NCBI GenBank assembly: GCA_938002965.1
Contig: CALKZY010000033.1
Coordinates: 1-49,928, forward strand
Reading direction: 5' to 3'
Source of the DNA: an uncultured Acidimicrobiales bacterium
GTDB lineage: Bacteria > Actinomycetota > Acidimicrobiia > Acidimicrobiales > SZUA-35
DNA length: 49,928 nt
Below are positions 1-7,206 of this stretch, piece after piece. The stretch's first letter is position 1, and each line of letters starts with the position of its first letter. The notes beneath the pieces were generated by a model. The model did not search any database. It had not been told where the DNA came from and was given only the letters and a program-made list of their open reading frames with translations. The position numbers and the translations under genes were made by a program.

Positions 1-122
1 TCGAGTGGATCGAAGCCTGGTACAACCCAACCCGCCGACACTCCTACAACCGTATGCTCAGCCCCATCAACTACGAATACACCATGGCCGCCTAACCCCA
101 AATCCCACACCCAACGTGTCCA
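1..122 (+). mobile_element. 3' end of an IS3-family insertion sequence
   Basis: The window opens inside an insertion sequence. Its transposase ends at 95, and the element probably ends at 122, because on the minus strand the sequence beginning TGGACACG at 122 directly follows the stop of a truncated epimerase gene. IS3-family elements often have ends starting TG, which fits. The other end and any target duplication lie outside the window, so the exact boundary is inferred. Confidence 0.6.
3..95 (+). CDS. IS3-family transposase, C-terminal fragment (window-truncated)
   Basis: Only the last 30 codons are present. They include WIEAWYN, RRHS and a SPINYEY-like ending. This is the typical tail of the rve/DDE integrase domain of IS3-type OrfB proteins, where a (Y/F)YN-x-x-RRHS stretch follows the last catalytic Glu and a short P-x-x-(Y/F)E segment closes the protein. 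The start lies upstream of the window, so whether the element is intact cannot be judged. The reading frame is open to the window edge and stops at TAA. The neighbouring epimerase on the opposite strand ends at the element's border. Confidence 0.75.
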   Translation, partial: EWIEAWYNPTRRHSYNRMLSPINYEYTMAA

Positions 123-518
123 TCACACCGAGGGAAGTCCAGTCCGATCGAAGTACGTCAAGTAGGACCCGAACACCACAGCGCTCCTCAGCCCAGCAGT
201 CTTTGCTGCATGAACGACGCGCACCGAGGTTTCGACCAGTCGTTCGTTGAAGAAGTCTGCTGCCGGTGCTCGGGGTGTCTCCCGGTCGTCTGGTCCGAGT
301 GCGTAAACTAGAGCGTCTTTGCCGATAAGCAGTTCGGTCAACTGCTCGGTCGACATCTCCAGGACGTCGCCTCGGTGCAACACCGCTCCGGCGGGATACC
401 ACGACTCAGGAGCGTTGGACCCGGTTGACAAGCTTGAAACCTGTTGGCCCCCGTCCAGAAGCGCCACGGCGGCGTGGTACCCGAGTAGTCCAGTGCCTCC
501 GAGAACCAGGGTGGACAT
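123..518 (-). pseudogene. NAD-dependent epimerase/dehydratase, truncated at its 3' end by the IS
   Basis: The N-terminal Rossmann fold of an extended short-chain dehydrogenase is clear: the start is followed by VLGGTGLLGYHAAVAL, a GxxGxxG NAD-binding loop, and later VVHAAKTAG and VVFGSYLTYFDR. Family members are usually 300 residues or more; this one stops at residue 131, just where the catalytic region should follow. The stop codon at 123-125 lies directly against the putative IS end at 122, so the 3' part was most likely displaced by insertion. The start is supported by a GGAGG about 7 bases upstream on the minus strand. The product is probably inactive because the substrate domain is missing. 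Confidence 0.75.
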
Positions 519-678
519 GTCTTACCTCCGTTGGTTTAGACGGCGCCTGTGGAGTCTATTTCATGCACGGAGGAGTTCGCCCAGGCGACGGCCGGCCATT
601 CGCCGGCGCTTTCCGAACGGTCTTGACCGCAGAGGCGTAGAAAGATTACGCTTTTGGTGCGGGCAGTTGGAGGTTGTG

Positions 679-1026
679 ATGGTTGGAAGGGTTGGTTCGA
701 TTGTGCTTGCTGCGCTGTTGGCCGCGGTGATGTTCGCCGCGCCTGCTGGCGCCCACAAGTACGGCAAGTCGTGGGACGGGAACCCGAACGGCGAAGGCCG
801 TTTCGGTGTGAACGTTCACTCGAACGGGACGGTGACCGCGTGGGCCGATGATGTCCAGCGGGACGGCCACTGCGTCGCCGTTGTGGCCGTGAGCGCCTCG
901 TACTACGAGGAGAAGTGGTCATGCGGCGACAAACGTTCGAAGACCTGGAACAGTAGTTGGAACATTGAAAGGTGTGTGACCGGACACCACCTCAACTCCA
1001 ACGACTGTGCTGGTCTCTGGAACTGA
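679..1026 (+). CDS. Small secreted protein of unknown function
   Basis: The 115-residue product begins with a signal peptide: a hydrophobic run around residues 6-22 (IVLAALLAAVMFAA) ends in a likely AGA-H cleavage site. The mature part is short and polar, with four Cys residues that could form two disulfides, and several Trp and His residues. I recognise no family. The ATG at 679 is preceded by GGAGG at 669-673 with a 5-base gap, which decides the start; an ORF extending further upstream in this frame lacks a good ribosome site. A second exported protein gene follows immediately, so the two may be cotranscribed. Confidence 0.65.
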   Translation: MVGRVGSIVLAALLAAVMFAAPAGAHKYGKSWDGNPNGEGRFGVNVHSNGTVTAWADDVQRDGHCVAVVAVSASYYEEKWSCGDKRSKTWNSSWNIERCVTGHHLNSNDCAGLWN

Positions 1027-1034
1027 TCAGGCAT

Positions 1035-2222
1035 TTGATCGACAGAAAACGTCGACGGTCAGCCGGTACCTCCAAGGCGAGGAACTGGCTGACCATGGCG
1101 TGCGCAGTCATGATGGCAGTCGTCCTGGCTGGGTGCTCAGCGCCCGGGCCGTCGATATCACAGGACGCGGCTGCGGTAGCGCAGTCGACGCAGCTGCCTG
1201 CAACAGCGGCAGCGGCACCAAGGGGATCGGAAACGGAGTCGACGACGGGCGCCCTGCAAGCCAATAGTCAGGAATTGGCCGAGGTCAGCGCCTTGCTTGG
1301 ATGGGGGCTGACCGAAGGGCAATCGGCCCGTCTACACGTCACCACCATGGCGGATCTGATCGTTCTCCGCGAAGAACACATCGCCCGGTGCATGGAACAG
1401 CACGGCTTTGAGTATCGAGCCCTCAACAGCCGACACCGCGTTGGCCTGAACGAGGATCCGGACGCCAAGTGGGACACCGTAGAGTTCACCGAGCGGTACG
1501 GGTTTGGCCAGTCAACCCTGATCTTCAATAAGGAGCAGGTGGCGCCCGATGGCATCGGATATGACGCTGCCTGGCGAGGCCAAGCACCCCTCAGAGAGGG
1601 CGACACCAACTCCGACTACTTTTGGAGTCTGGATGAAGCAACACAGGTGGCCTACGAGGAAGCCTTGAACGGCCCCGACATCGGCCGACTCGGAGGCTGC
1701 GAGGGAGAGGCCGAAGAGGCATTCCCCGATCGAGCCACGACACTTCGGTTCACGTTGGCCGAAGCGCTCGACGAAACTGATGCCCGGGTACAGGCATCCG
1801 CTGAGTTTGATCAACTGGCCCGAAGTGTCGACGACTGCATGAACGTCGGCGGTTTCACCTTCACCGGGGTCGATGACATGCTGGCGCGAGTCCGGGCTGG
1901 CGTTGAGTCCCTGCAAGGCCAAGTCGACTTGTCCGACCTTGAGCCTGACGAGGACGGAACCATCAGCTTCGACACCGACTCAGGAGTGATGGATCCACGC
2001 CTCACTGACGATGGGGTGGAGGTCGGATCAAACGAGTGGCTTAGTCGAGTGATCGAGGTCCAGCAATTCGAGCTGCAGCTAGCCGGCGAATTTGACAGCT
2101 GTATCGGGATGGCCGCGTGGCTCGATGCCTACGACGCCATAGCCATGCCGTATCGACAGGAGATGCTGGCCACCAACCTGGCTGTCATCGCCGATCTGGG
2201 CGGCGTAGACCTCACAGACTGA
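1035..2222 (+). CDS. Putative lipoprotein of unknown function
   Basis: The product of about 395 residues has a lipoprotein signal: a basic stretch (RKRRR), a hydrophobic segment and a lipobox ending LAGC, so it should be anchored to the outer face of the membrane. The remainder is acidic, with a Cys-containing segment (ARCMEQHGFEY) and a later one (DDCMNVGGFTF) that resemble each other, suggesting an internally repeated Cys-containing module. I do not recognise a named family. The start is uncertain: TTG at 1035 keeps the basic n-region that a signal peptide needs, ATG at 1095 would remove it, and GTG at 972 would overlap the upstream gene. Codon use and length support a real gene. Confidence 0.7.
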   Translation: MIDRKRRRSAGTSKARNWLTMACAVMMAVVLAGCSAPGPSISQDAAAVAQSTQLPATAAAAPRGSETESTTGALQANSQELAEVSALLGWGLTEGQSARLHVTTMADLIVLREEHIARCMEQHGFEYRALNSRHRVGLNEDPDAKWDTVEFTERYGFGQSTLIFNKEQVAPDGIGYDAAWRGQAPLREGDTNSDYFWSLDEATQVAYEEALNGPDIGRLGGCEGEAEEAFPDRATTLRFTLAEALDETDARVQASAEFDQLARSVDDCMNVGGFTFTGVDDMLARVRAGVESLQGQVDLSDLEPDEDGTISFDTDSGVMDPRLTDDGVEVGSNEWLSRVIEVQQFELQLAGEFDSCIGMAAWLDAYDAIAMPYRQEMLATNLAVIADLGGVDLTD

Positions 2223-2238
2223 CCCCTGGTGCTATCGG

Positions 2239-2535
2239 TCAGTCGGTGGCCTGGTTGCCTTGACGCTTCCACAGAACGGCACCGATGTCGCACACAGCCA
2301 TAACGGCCATGGTCGGTCCGAGGATCAACCAGTTCTCATTTATGGCTGCCCAGAAGGTTGCGATAGCCAGTGGAATAGCTGTGGCAAAGGCGATGACCAG
2401 CCACGTTTGAGGTGAGAGATCGAGGCCGCCGCGCCCCGTGCCCGGATACGAGCTTGCGTCTCGCCGGAAGCGACCACGTTCCTCAATGATCGAAGATTGT
2501 GCCACGGCCATCATTGTCGACCAGATGACGGTCAC
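2239..2535 (-). CDS. Small two-helix membrane protein, unknown function
   Basis: The 98-residue product has a polar, basic N-terminal third and two hydrophobic segments (about residues 45-64 and 68-88) separated by a short NENW turn, so it is probably an integral membrane protein with both ends in the cytoplasm. No family is recognised. It lies 22 bases after the stop of the repeat-containing gene upstream on the same strand, suggesting one operon with that gene and the OmpA-like gene. The GTG start at 2535 has no clear Shine-Dalgarno sequence; an internal ATG at 2514 is possible. Confidence 0.5.
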   Translation of the reverse strand: MTVIWSTMMAVAQSSIIEERGRFRRDASSYPGTGRGGLDLSPQTWLVIAFATAIPLAIATFWAAINENWLILGPTMAVMAVCDIGAVLWKRQGNQATD

Positions 2536-2557
2536 TCTTTAGCAGCGGCGAAGGCAC

Positions 2558-2905
2558 CTAGGCTCGGAAGCGCCCGACGTTCGTTGGCGGCAACGCTTGA
2601 TCCCCGCCTTGTTGTTCTGGGCGAACCTCTTCCATGTGCCACACCGGCACACCCTCGATTGAGAGGCGCTCCGGATGGGCGTCATGTTCAGTCTCATGTT
2701 CAGTGTCATGTGCAGTGTCATGTGCAGTGTCATGTTCAGTGTCAGATGAGACGGTCTCGCCCTTGGCTGAGACTGGGGGGCGTGATGGTCGACTATTGCG
2801 GGTTCGACTCGACCTCGACGAACCCCATGCCAGTTTCGCGACCAACAGGCCGAGAGCGAACGCGGCCAGAACCATAAGGCTGATCGGGACGAAGTAGGTG
2901 GTCAT
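2558..2905 (-). CDS. Single-pass membrane protein with TEHD/TAHD repeats
   Basis: The 115-residue product starts with one membrane helix (about residues 4-26) followed by a basic stretch (SSRSSRTRNSR), which should place the rest in the cytoplasm. The middle contains a tandem tetrapeptide repeat of the type T-(E/A)-H-D, encoded by a 12-bp DNA repeat. The acidic and His-rich tract could bind metal or act as a flexible spacer; no catalytic motif is seen. It begins 14 bases after the stop of the OmpA-like gene, so the two are likely cotranscribed. No family is recognised. Confidence 0.6.
   Translation of the reverse strand: MTTYFVPISLMVLAAFALGLLVAKLAWGSSRSSRTRNSRPSRPPVSAKGETVSSDTEHDTAHDTAHDTEHETEHDAHPERLSIEGVPVWHMEEVRPEQQGGDQALPPTNVGRFRA
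2681..2740 (+). repeat. Five tandem 12-bp units inside a coding region
   Basis: Five adjacent units of a GTCATGTTCAGT-like 12-mer differ at one or two positions. Because the unit is a multiple of three, copy-number change adds or removes four residues (T-E/A-H-D) without breaking the frame of the minus-strand gene. A degenerate partial unit follows at 2741. Confidence 0.9.
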
Positions 2906-2919
2906 CGACGGTCTACCAC

Positions 2920-3882
2920 TCAGCCGTCACGCTTCTTGACCAGGAAGTCGACTCGCCGGTTTTCGGCCCGTCCCTCTTCGGAATCGTTGCTGGCGATCGG
3001 TTGGGCCTCACCCTGGCCAACGACATCCAATCTGTCTGCCTCAACGCCGAGACCGATCAGGTAGTCGGCCACCGCTTGGGCACGTTCCTCGCTGAGCGTC
3101 TGGTTTGTTGCCCGCGAACCACGAGAGTCGGTGTGTCCGATGATGTCAGCTGCCGGAAGGGGGTAACGCCGCAGGGCGACCCCGACACGGTCGAGAGTGG
3201 CGGTCGCGCCGCCGGATAATTCCTCGACGGAGGTGTCGAAGTTGGGATATTGACCGTCAAGTTCGCGAGCGAGCTCGAAGATCTGGTTGATCTCGTCCTG
3301 CAGCGCCTCGATCTGTACCGACTCAGGCAGTACCCGAATGGTGGTCTGATCATCCACCGTCAGCCCGGCTGCGATGGCGGTTTCAATGGCTGCCTCAAGC
3401 TCCTCGGCTTCCACCGGGTCAAGCGCTTCGCCGGTGACGGTCACGGTGCTGTCGTCCAACGCTAGGGCGCCGTCGTTGGTTCCGTCCAGGAGGGAGGTCA
3501 ACAGGGCGGCAACCACTCGAGGGTCGGAGTCGTCCACGTCAGACGAAACGATGATCTGGCCGTCCACCTCGAGGCCGGCGTTGGTAACGGCTGCGGCCAG
3601 AGCGTCGCGCTCTGATTCGGTCTGAACAATTCCGCCTACCATCACGGTGTTTCCGTCGCGTTCGATTTGGACCGAGGATGCCACCGGCTCAGGGGGAGGG
3701 GGAGCAGTTGTTGTCGTGGTCGTCGTGGTTGTGGTCGGCGGGGGAGCGTCGGGTTGACTAGCCGCCCACCAGTAGGCAATGGCCAGGAGAATACCAAGGC
3801 CGATGAAGGCGACGACTAGTGCCGCACACCCATCACGTTCTTCTTCGTCGTCTTGGTTCCGCTCGGAATGGGACACCGCCAT
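2920..3882 (-). CDS. OmpA-family envelope protein with BON-like repeats (ArfA/OmpATb type)
   Basis: About 320 residues. An acidic/basic N-terminus is followed by one membrane helix (AALVVAFIGLGILLAIAYWW), then a Pro/Thr spacer with a run of ten Thr, then two BON-like units (VQIERDGNTVMVGG and the similar ALDDSTVTVTGEA), and a C-terminal OmpA domain. The latter shows the peptidoglycan-binding signature: IIGHTDSRG, NQTLSEERAQAV, and a terminal ENRRVDFLV. This order matches mycobacterial OmpATb/ArfA, an inner-membrane-anchored protein that reaches the cell wall. The ATG at 3882 is preferred over an upstream start because it leaves a short cytoplasmic tail. It heads a likely three-gene operon running leftward. 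Confidence 0.85.
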   Translation of the reverse strand: MAVSHSERNQDDEEERDGCAALVVAFIGLGILLAIAYWWAASQPDAPPPTTTTTTTTTTAPPPPEPVASSVQIERDGNTVMVGGIVQTESERDALAAAVTNAGLEVDGQIIVSSDVDDSDPRVVAALLTSLLDGTNDGALALDDSTVTVTGEALDPVEAEELEAAIETAIAAGLTVDDQTTIRVLPESVQIEALQDEINQIFELARELDGQYPNFDTSVEELSGGATATLDRVGVALRRYPLPAADIIGHTDSRGSRATNQTLSEERAQAVADYLIGLGVEADRLDVVGQGEAQPIASNDSEEGRAENRRVDFLVKKRDG

Positions 3883-4032
3883 AGAGTCCACATGTATCAG
3901 ACGAAAAGGGGTGTCCTGGAGTCGCGGGCAATGACTGGGCAAGTTTGATCATGCAGCTAGATTGACCGAATGTGCGACCATTTTCTGTTAAGTCCTGCAC
4001 CGAGAGACGGAAGCTGAAAGTCGGTTACGCTA

Positions 4033-4962
4033 ATGACGCCAAACCCCAAGTCGACGAGAAACAGCCTGACAACTGATCATATTCGTCCTCGTCGGACATT
4101 CATTTTCGCTCCCGGACTCAATCCGGACATGTTCCCCAAGGCGCTGGCTACCGGAACCGACATCGTGTGTGTCGAGCTGGAGGATGGCGTCGCTCCCAAA
4201 GACAAAGACCTGGCCCGGGAGCGGGCCATGGCCCTGTTCGTCCAGTCGTCGGGCCCGCCCGCAACAGATGGCACTAGAACAGACGGCACTAGAACAGATG
4301 GCGTCGAGCGGGTGGTGCGCATCAACAGTGTGAGGGAGCAGTTCGGGTTGGCCGATGTGGCCGCTGTGCTGGCCACCGATACCCCTCCGCCGGTGTTGAT
4401 GATGCCTAAGGTTCGAACGCCCGACGAGGTGGTGTGGTTGGACGACCTGCTCACCGAACGAGGCCACGGCACGCAACTACAGGTCATCATCGAGACCAAT
4501 CAGGCATTGGAGGCGGCCTATGAAATCGCCCACTGCTCGACCCGCATCAATGCCCTGTTCTTTGGTGGGGTTGACATGGCAGCCGAGCTTCGATGCACCA
4601 ACACCTGGGAGTCGTTGCTCTATGCCCGTTCCCGAGTTGTCCATGCCGCGGCGTCAGCCGGGCTGGACGTGATTGACGTGCCCTATCTGGACCTGGAGGA
4701 TCTGGACGCGATGGTGGTCGCCGCCCGCCAGGCCAAGGACCTTGGCTTCTCCGGCAAGGGCGCTATTCACCCAAAACAGATCGAGGCGCTCAACGAGGTG
4801 TTCACCCCGACTGCCAATGAAATCGCGAGGGCCCGACAGGTCATCAAGACCTTCGAAGAAGCCGACACAGGCTTGGTGGTCATCGACGGCAAGTTGATCG
4901 AGAAGCCTGTGCTGCGAGACATGCATCGTATTGTGGCTATCGCCGAGCGAACAGGCGTCTGA
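4033..4962 (+). CDS. HpcH/HpaI aldolase, CitE-like CoA-ester lyase
   Basis: The 309-residue product has CitE/malyl-CoA lyase features: RTFIFAPG near the start, ELEDGVAPKDK (the acidic metal/substrate loop) near residue 55, and a C-terminal AIHPKQ motif seen in malyl-, methylmalyl- and citramalyl-CoA lyases. Such enzymes cleave or form C-C bonds of CoA thioesters with Mg2+. The exact substrate cannot be told from sequence. A hydrophilic insertion around residues 78-92 (T-D-G-T-R units) is encoded by a 15-bp repeat and is unusual for the family. The gene stands alone, divergent from the OmpA-like gene and convergent with the next. Confidence 0.85.
   Translation: MTPNPKSTRNSLTTDHIRPRRTFIFAPGLNPDMFPKALATGTDIVCVELEDGVAPKDKDLARERAMALFVQSSGPPATDGTRTDGTRTDGVERVVRINSVREQFGLADVAAVLATDTPPPVLMMPKVRTPDEVVWLDDLLTERGHGTQLQVIIETNQALEAAYEIAHCSTRINALFFGGVDMAAELRCTNTWESLLYARSRVVHAAASAGLDVIDVPYLDLEDLDAMVVAARQAKDLGFSGKGAIHPKQIEALNEVFTPTANEIARARQVIKTFEEADTGLVVIDGKLIEKPVLRDMHRIVAIAERTGV
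4264..4308 (+). repeat. 15-bp direct repeat inside the CitE-like gene
   Basis: Two near-identical 15-bp units (ACAGAYGGCACTAGA) at 4264-4278 and 4279-4293 are followed by a partial third. They encode a T-D-G-T-R type insertion in a loop of the lyase. The frame is preserved. Confidence 0.85.
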
Positions 4963-4981
4963 GCTCAGGGGCGCTTTGAGT

Positions 4982-5008
4982 AGGTCTTCCGGCCGCCGCC
5001 CCGGACCT
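4982..5008. terminator. Possible bidirectional hairpin between convergent genes
   Basis: AGGT and CCGG at 4982-4992 can pair with CCGG and ACCT at 5001-5008, around a GC-rich loop and with a small bulge. It sits just after the CitE-like stop and before the end of the convergent siderophore-interacting gene. No T-run follows, so the call is tentative. Confidence 0.35.
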
Positions 5009-5040
5009 GGGTGTTCACAGGCTGGCCCGGGGGTCGGGTG

Positions 5041-5835
5041 CTATACGTCGTTGGCCTGATCGGCCATCCACTGGCGCTTGGTTTGCCGCCAGGCTTCGTC
5101 GGTGTGATCCCGTCGCCAATACGGCGAAATCGACGAGGTGGAGGTGTCAACGCCGCGTTCGGCCACCAAGTGACGGCGAGTCGTACGGACCTCGCCCGCT
5201 TCGCCATGGAGGAAGACGTCAAACGTTCCGTCCGGGAACCGGGCCGCTGCCACGGCGTCGTGCAGGACGGTGTCGGGGTCGGCCGCTGATTGCCGATGCA
5301 ATCACACGAGATCGACCTCGGCTTGCGAGGGCATCTCGATTTCGTGTTCGGGGCCGTCGACGACGGCGAACACCACTGCACGGCGTCCGGTTGGCAGTCG
5401 TTCCAGTGTGGCTCCGATGGCGCCCAGTGCGCTTTCGTCGCCCGCCAGTAGGTGCCAGTCAACCTGAGGCGAGGGCTGGTAGGAGCCTCCCGGGCCGGAG
5501 AACTGTAGACGGTCACCGGGTTTAGCCCGCTGGGCCCATGCCCCGGCGTAACCGTCATCTCCATGAGCCACAAAGTCGATGGCCAGCTGGCGCTGGTCAG
5601 GGTCCCAGCTGCGAATGGTGAACCGGCGTGGCCGGGGTCGAAGCTCGGATGGTAGACGATCGAGATCGCCGCGCTCGAAGGGAACCGTGACCGGTGAACC
5701 CTCCGGCGGGAACTGGGCGTTGATGTAGGCGTCAGTGGCTGACGTGGCTTCGAACTGATCGAGGGTGCCGTTGCTCAGCACGACTCTGATCATGCTGGGA
5801 CTGAGGCGTTTGATGGTTTGAACTTCTGCGTACAT
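5041..5835 (-). pseudogene. Siderophore-interacting protein (FAD-binding, ViuB-like), interrupted by an in-frame TGA
   Basis: The first 177 codons give the FAD-binding half (RRFTIRSWDPD, FVAHGDDGYAGAWA, a GPGGSY loop, LLAGDESALGAI), then TGA at 5302-5304. The same frame then continues with the family's C-terminal half (LHR, VFLHGEAGEVR, SISPYWRRD), ending at TAG. Full-length family members read WLHR at this point, so TGA replaces a conserved Trp codon (TGG). These flavoproteins reduce Fe(III)-siderophores in the cytoplasm. The break could be a nonsense mutation, a sequencing error or readthrough; both halves are otherwise well conserved, which argues for a recent event. A glyoxalase-fold gene lies just upstream on the same strand. 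Confidence 0.85.
5287..5304. repeat. 7-bp inverted repeat at the internal TGA
   Basis: TGATTGC, a 4-base loop and GCAATCA form a perfect hairpin. On the coding (minus) strand its first three bases are the internal TGA of the siderophore-interacting gene. Because the stop lies within the stem, this is not a usable SECIS arrangement. Confidence 0.6.
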
Positions 5836-5909
5836 GTTTGCTCCCCGCGAGGAAAAGTAGTGCGGATATCTCTGCCGACCAAAGTCGGCCGGGGCCAGGG
5901 GCCGGTCTT

Positions 5910-6314
5910 TTAGACCGGGCCCATGGCGTGGTTGGAGTTGACGACCAGCAGGTTGCCATCGGGGTCGGTGGCGGTGAAGCGGTCGTGTGGACTGCCGCGC
6001 TCGATGCGGCCCGGGTTTGCTCCGAGCTCGGTCAGAACGGCGTGGATTTCATCGATGTCGTCGACGATGACGTCAAGTGAGCCTTGGCCTGCGTTCCCGC
6101 CTTGGCTGACGATGAGGTGGGTGCCGCCTCGGAGTTCGAGGATGGCGGCCCGGCCCATGTTGACCACGAGACGCATGCCGGCCTTGTTGTAGAAGTCGGC
6201 TGAGCGTGAGGCGTCACTGACGGGAAGACCGATATGGCCGATTCCGAATCGGGGACGCCGGTCGACTGGACCGGCTTGACTGGACTGATGTTGTTCTTGC
6301 GTGAGGGATGACAT
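5910..6314 (-). CDS. VOC-superfamily (glyoxalase-like) protein
   Basis: This 134-residue protein has the vicinal-oxygen-chelate fold: IGHIGLPVSDASRSADFYNKAG at its start, and FTATDPDGNLLVVNSN near its end (the usual F-x-D-PDGN-x-x-x motif). Metal ligands in the family are His and Glu residues at these edges; here a His near the first strand and a less usual C-terminal position are seen, so catalytic activity is uncertain. Family roles include glyoxalase, ring-cleavage dioxygenase and antibiotic resistance; none can be chosen. It is followed closely by the interrupted siderophore-interacting gene on the same strand, and an inverted repeat lies 30 bases upstream of its start. Confidence 0.8.
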   Translation of the reverse strand: MSSLTQEQHQSSQAGPVDRRPRFGIGHIGLPVSDASRSADFYNKAGMRLVVNMGRAAILELRGGTHLIVSQGGNAGQGSLDVIVDDIDEIHAVLTELGANPGRIERGSPHDRFTATDPDGNLLVVNSNHAMGPV

Positions 6315-6343
6315 TGAAAGGAGTCTCCAAGGGTTTTGTACTA

Positions 6344-6363
6344 TTGTTAGGATTACTTAACAA
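6344..6363. promoter_or_regulatory. Candidate operator TTGTTA-N8-TAACAA
   Basis: An AT-rich inverted repeat stands out in the GC-rich 6315-6516 intergenic region, 30 bases upstream of the VOC gene start. Because the siderophore gene follows, an iron-responsive repressor is a possibility: the core GTTAGG resembles half of the DtxR/IdeR box. The match is partial. Confidence 0.4.
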
Positions 6364-6516
6364 CAGAGGTTGTAGCGGCTTTATTCCCCGGCATTGCCGA
6401 ATTTGTCAGAGCTGGGCGCAAACCGGCTAAAACAGTTGCGATTCGGGCGGCCTCAGACCACGATTGACCCATGAAATTCTTGTGGCTGGACGAAGCTGAA
6501 ACGGCCGGAACCTGAC

Positions 6517-7074
6517 ATGACCGACCTTGCCATCGTGTTGCCTGGTAGGGGCTACACCGCTCAAGGCCCCGTCATCCGACTGCCGATATTGGCCGCCGAG
6601 CAGGCAGGATTCACTCCTGTTGTCGTTGAGTACCCGAGGGATGCCCTGGCGGCGAGAGACTTCCCGATCGTGGTCGATTCGGTCCGGCAGCAGATTGCCC
6701 AAGCCTTCGATGTCCATGGTGTCGGGCGGGTTGCCGTTGTAGCCAAATCACTGGGAACTCAGGTTCTCGTTCAGGTGGCTGAGCGGCTGGGAGCAGCCGA
6801 CGCTATATCAGTGGTTTGGGTGACACCGTTGTTCGGCGAGGCCGAGGTGCGCAACGGGGCAATTGCCCTTGGGTGGCGGTCCTTGGTCGTTTGCGGAGAG
6901 GTCGACCCCTTCCACGACGAAACAGGCACCGGGCAAGTCGCTAGCGCAACCGGGGCCGACGTCGTCACGCTTGCTGGTGCCGACCATGCATTGGAAGTCG
7001 CCGGTGATGTTGAAGCCACAGCCGGCGGTCTGCAGACCGTCGCCGGTTGTGTCCTCGGCTTTCTCGGGGATTGA
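6517..7074 (+). CDS. Small alpha/beta hydrolase
   Basis: The 185-residue product looks like a compact alpha/beta hydrolase. A nucleophile elbow is visible as AKSLG (Ser78), an acidic strand end at CGEVDPFHD (about residues 121-130) and a C-terminal His in GADHALEV (about residue 157), giving a Ser-Asp-His triad in the right order. An N-terminal LPGRGY would supply the oxyanion region. The family is broad (esterases, dienelactone-hydrolase-like proteins), so the substrate is unknown. It is followed after 132 bases by a TauD-type dioxygenase on the same strand, with no sign that the two act together. Confidence 0.7.
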   Translation: MTDLAIVLPGRGYTAQGPVIRLPILAAEQAGFTPVVVEYPRDALAARDFPIVVDSVRQQIAQAFDVHGVGRVAVVAKSLGTQVLVQVAERLGAADAISVVWVTPLFGEAEVRNGAIALGWRSLVVCGEVDPFHDETGTGQVASATGADVVTLAGADHALEVAGDVEATAGGLQTVAGCVLGFLGD

Positions 7075-7206
7075 ACGGTCGTCGTGCTTGGGTGGCCACG
7101 CTGGCGCTCTGGGCCATGACCCGGGCTGGCCGGTGTGGCGAGACTTGGCCACAATGGGGTTCCGGCCCCCAACCAACGGAGCCGACTCACTAGTAAGGAG
7201 GTCCGT

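Noticed and set aside
319..678. Upstream extension of the small secreted protein gene
   Set aside because: It runs antisense to the epimerase, lacks a ribosome site, and would bury the signal peptide inside the protein.
2681..2740. Tandem repeat considered as a CRISPR array
   Set aside because: Units are only 12 bp with no spacers, and they keep a protein frame.
5302..5304. TGA in the siderophore-interacting gene as selenocysteine
   Set aside because: The family has Trp, not Cys, at this position, and no stem-loop with a G-containing apical loop lies at SECIS distance; the hairpin includes the TGA itself.
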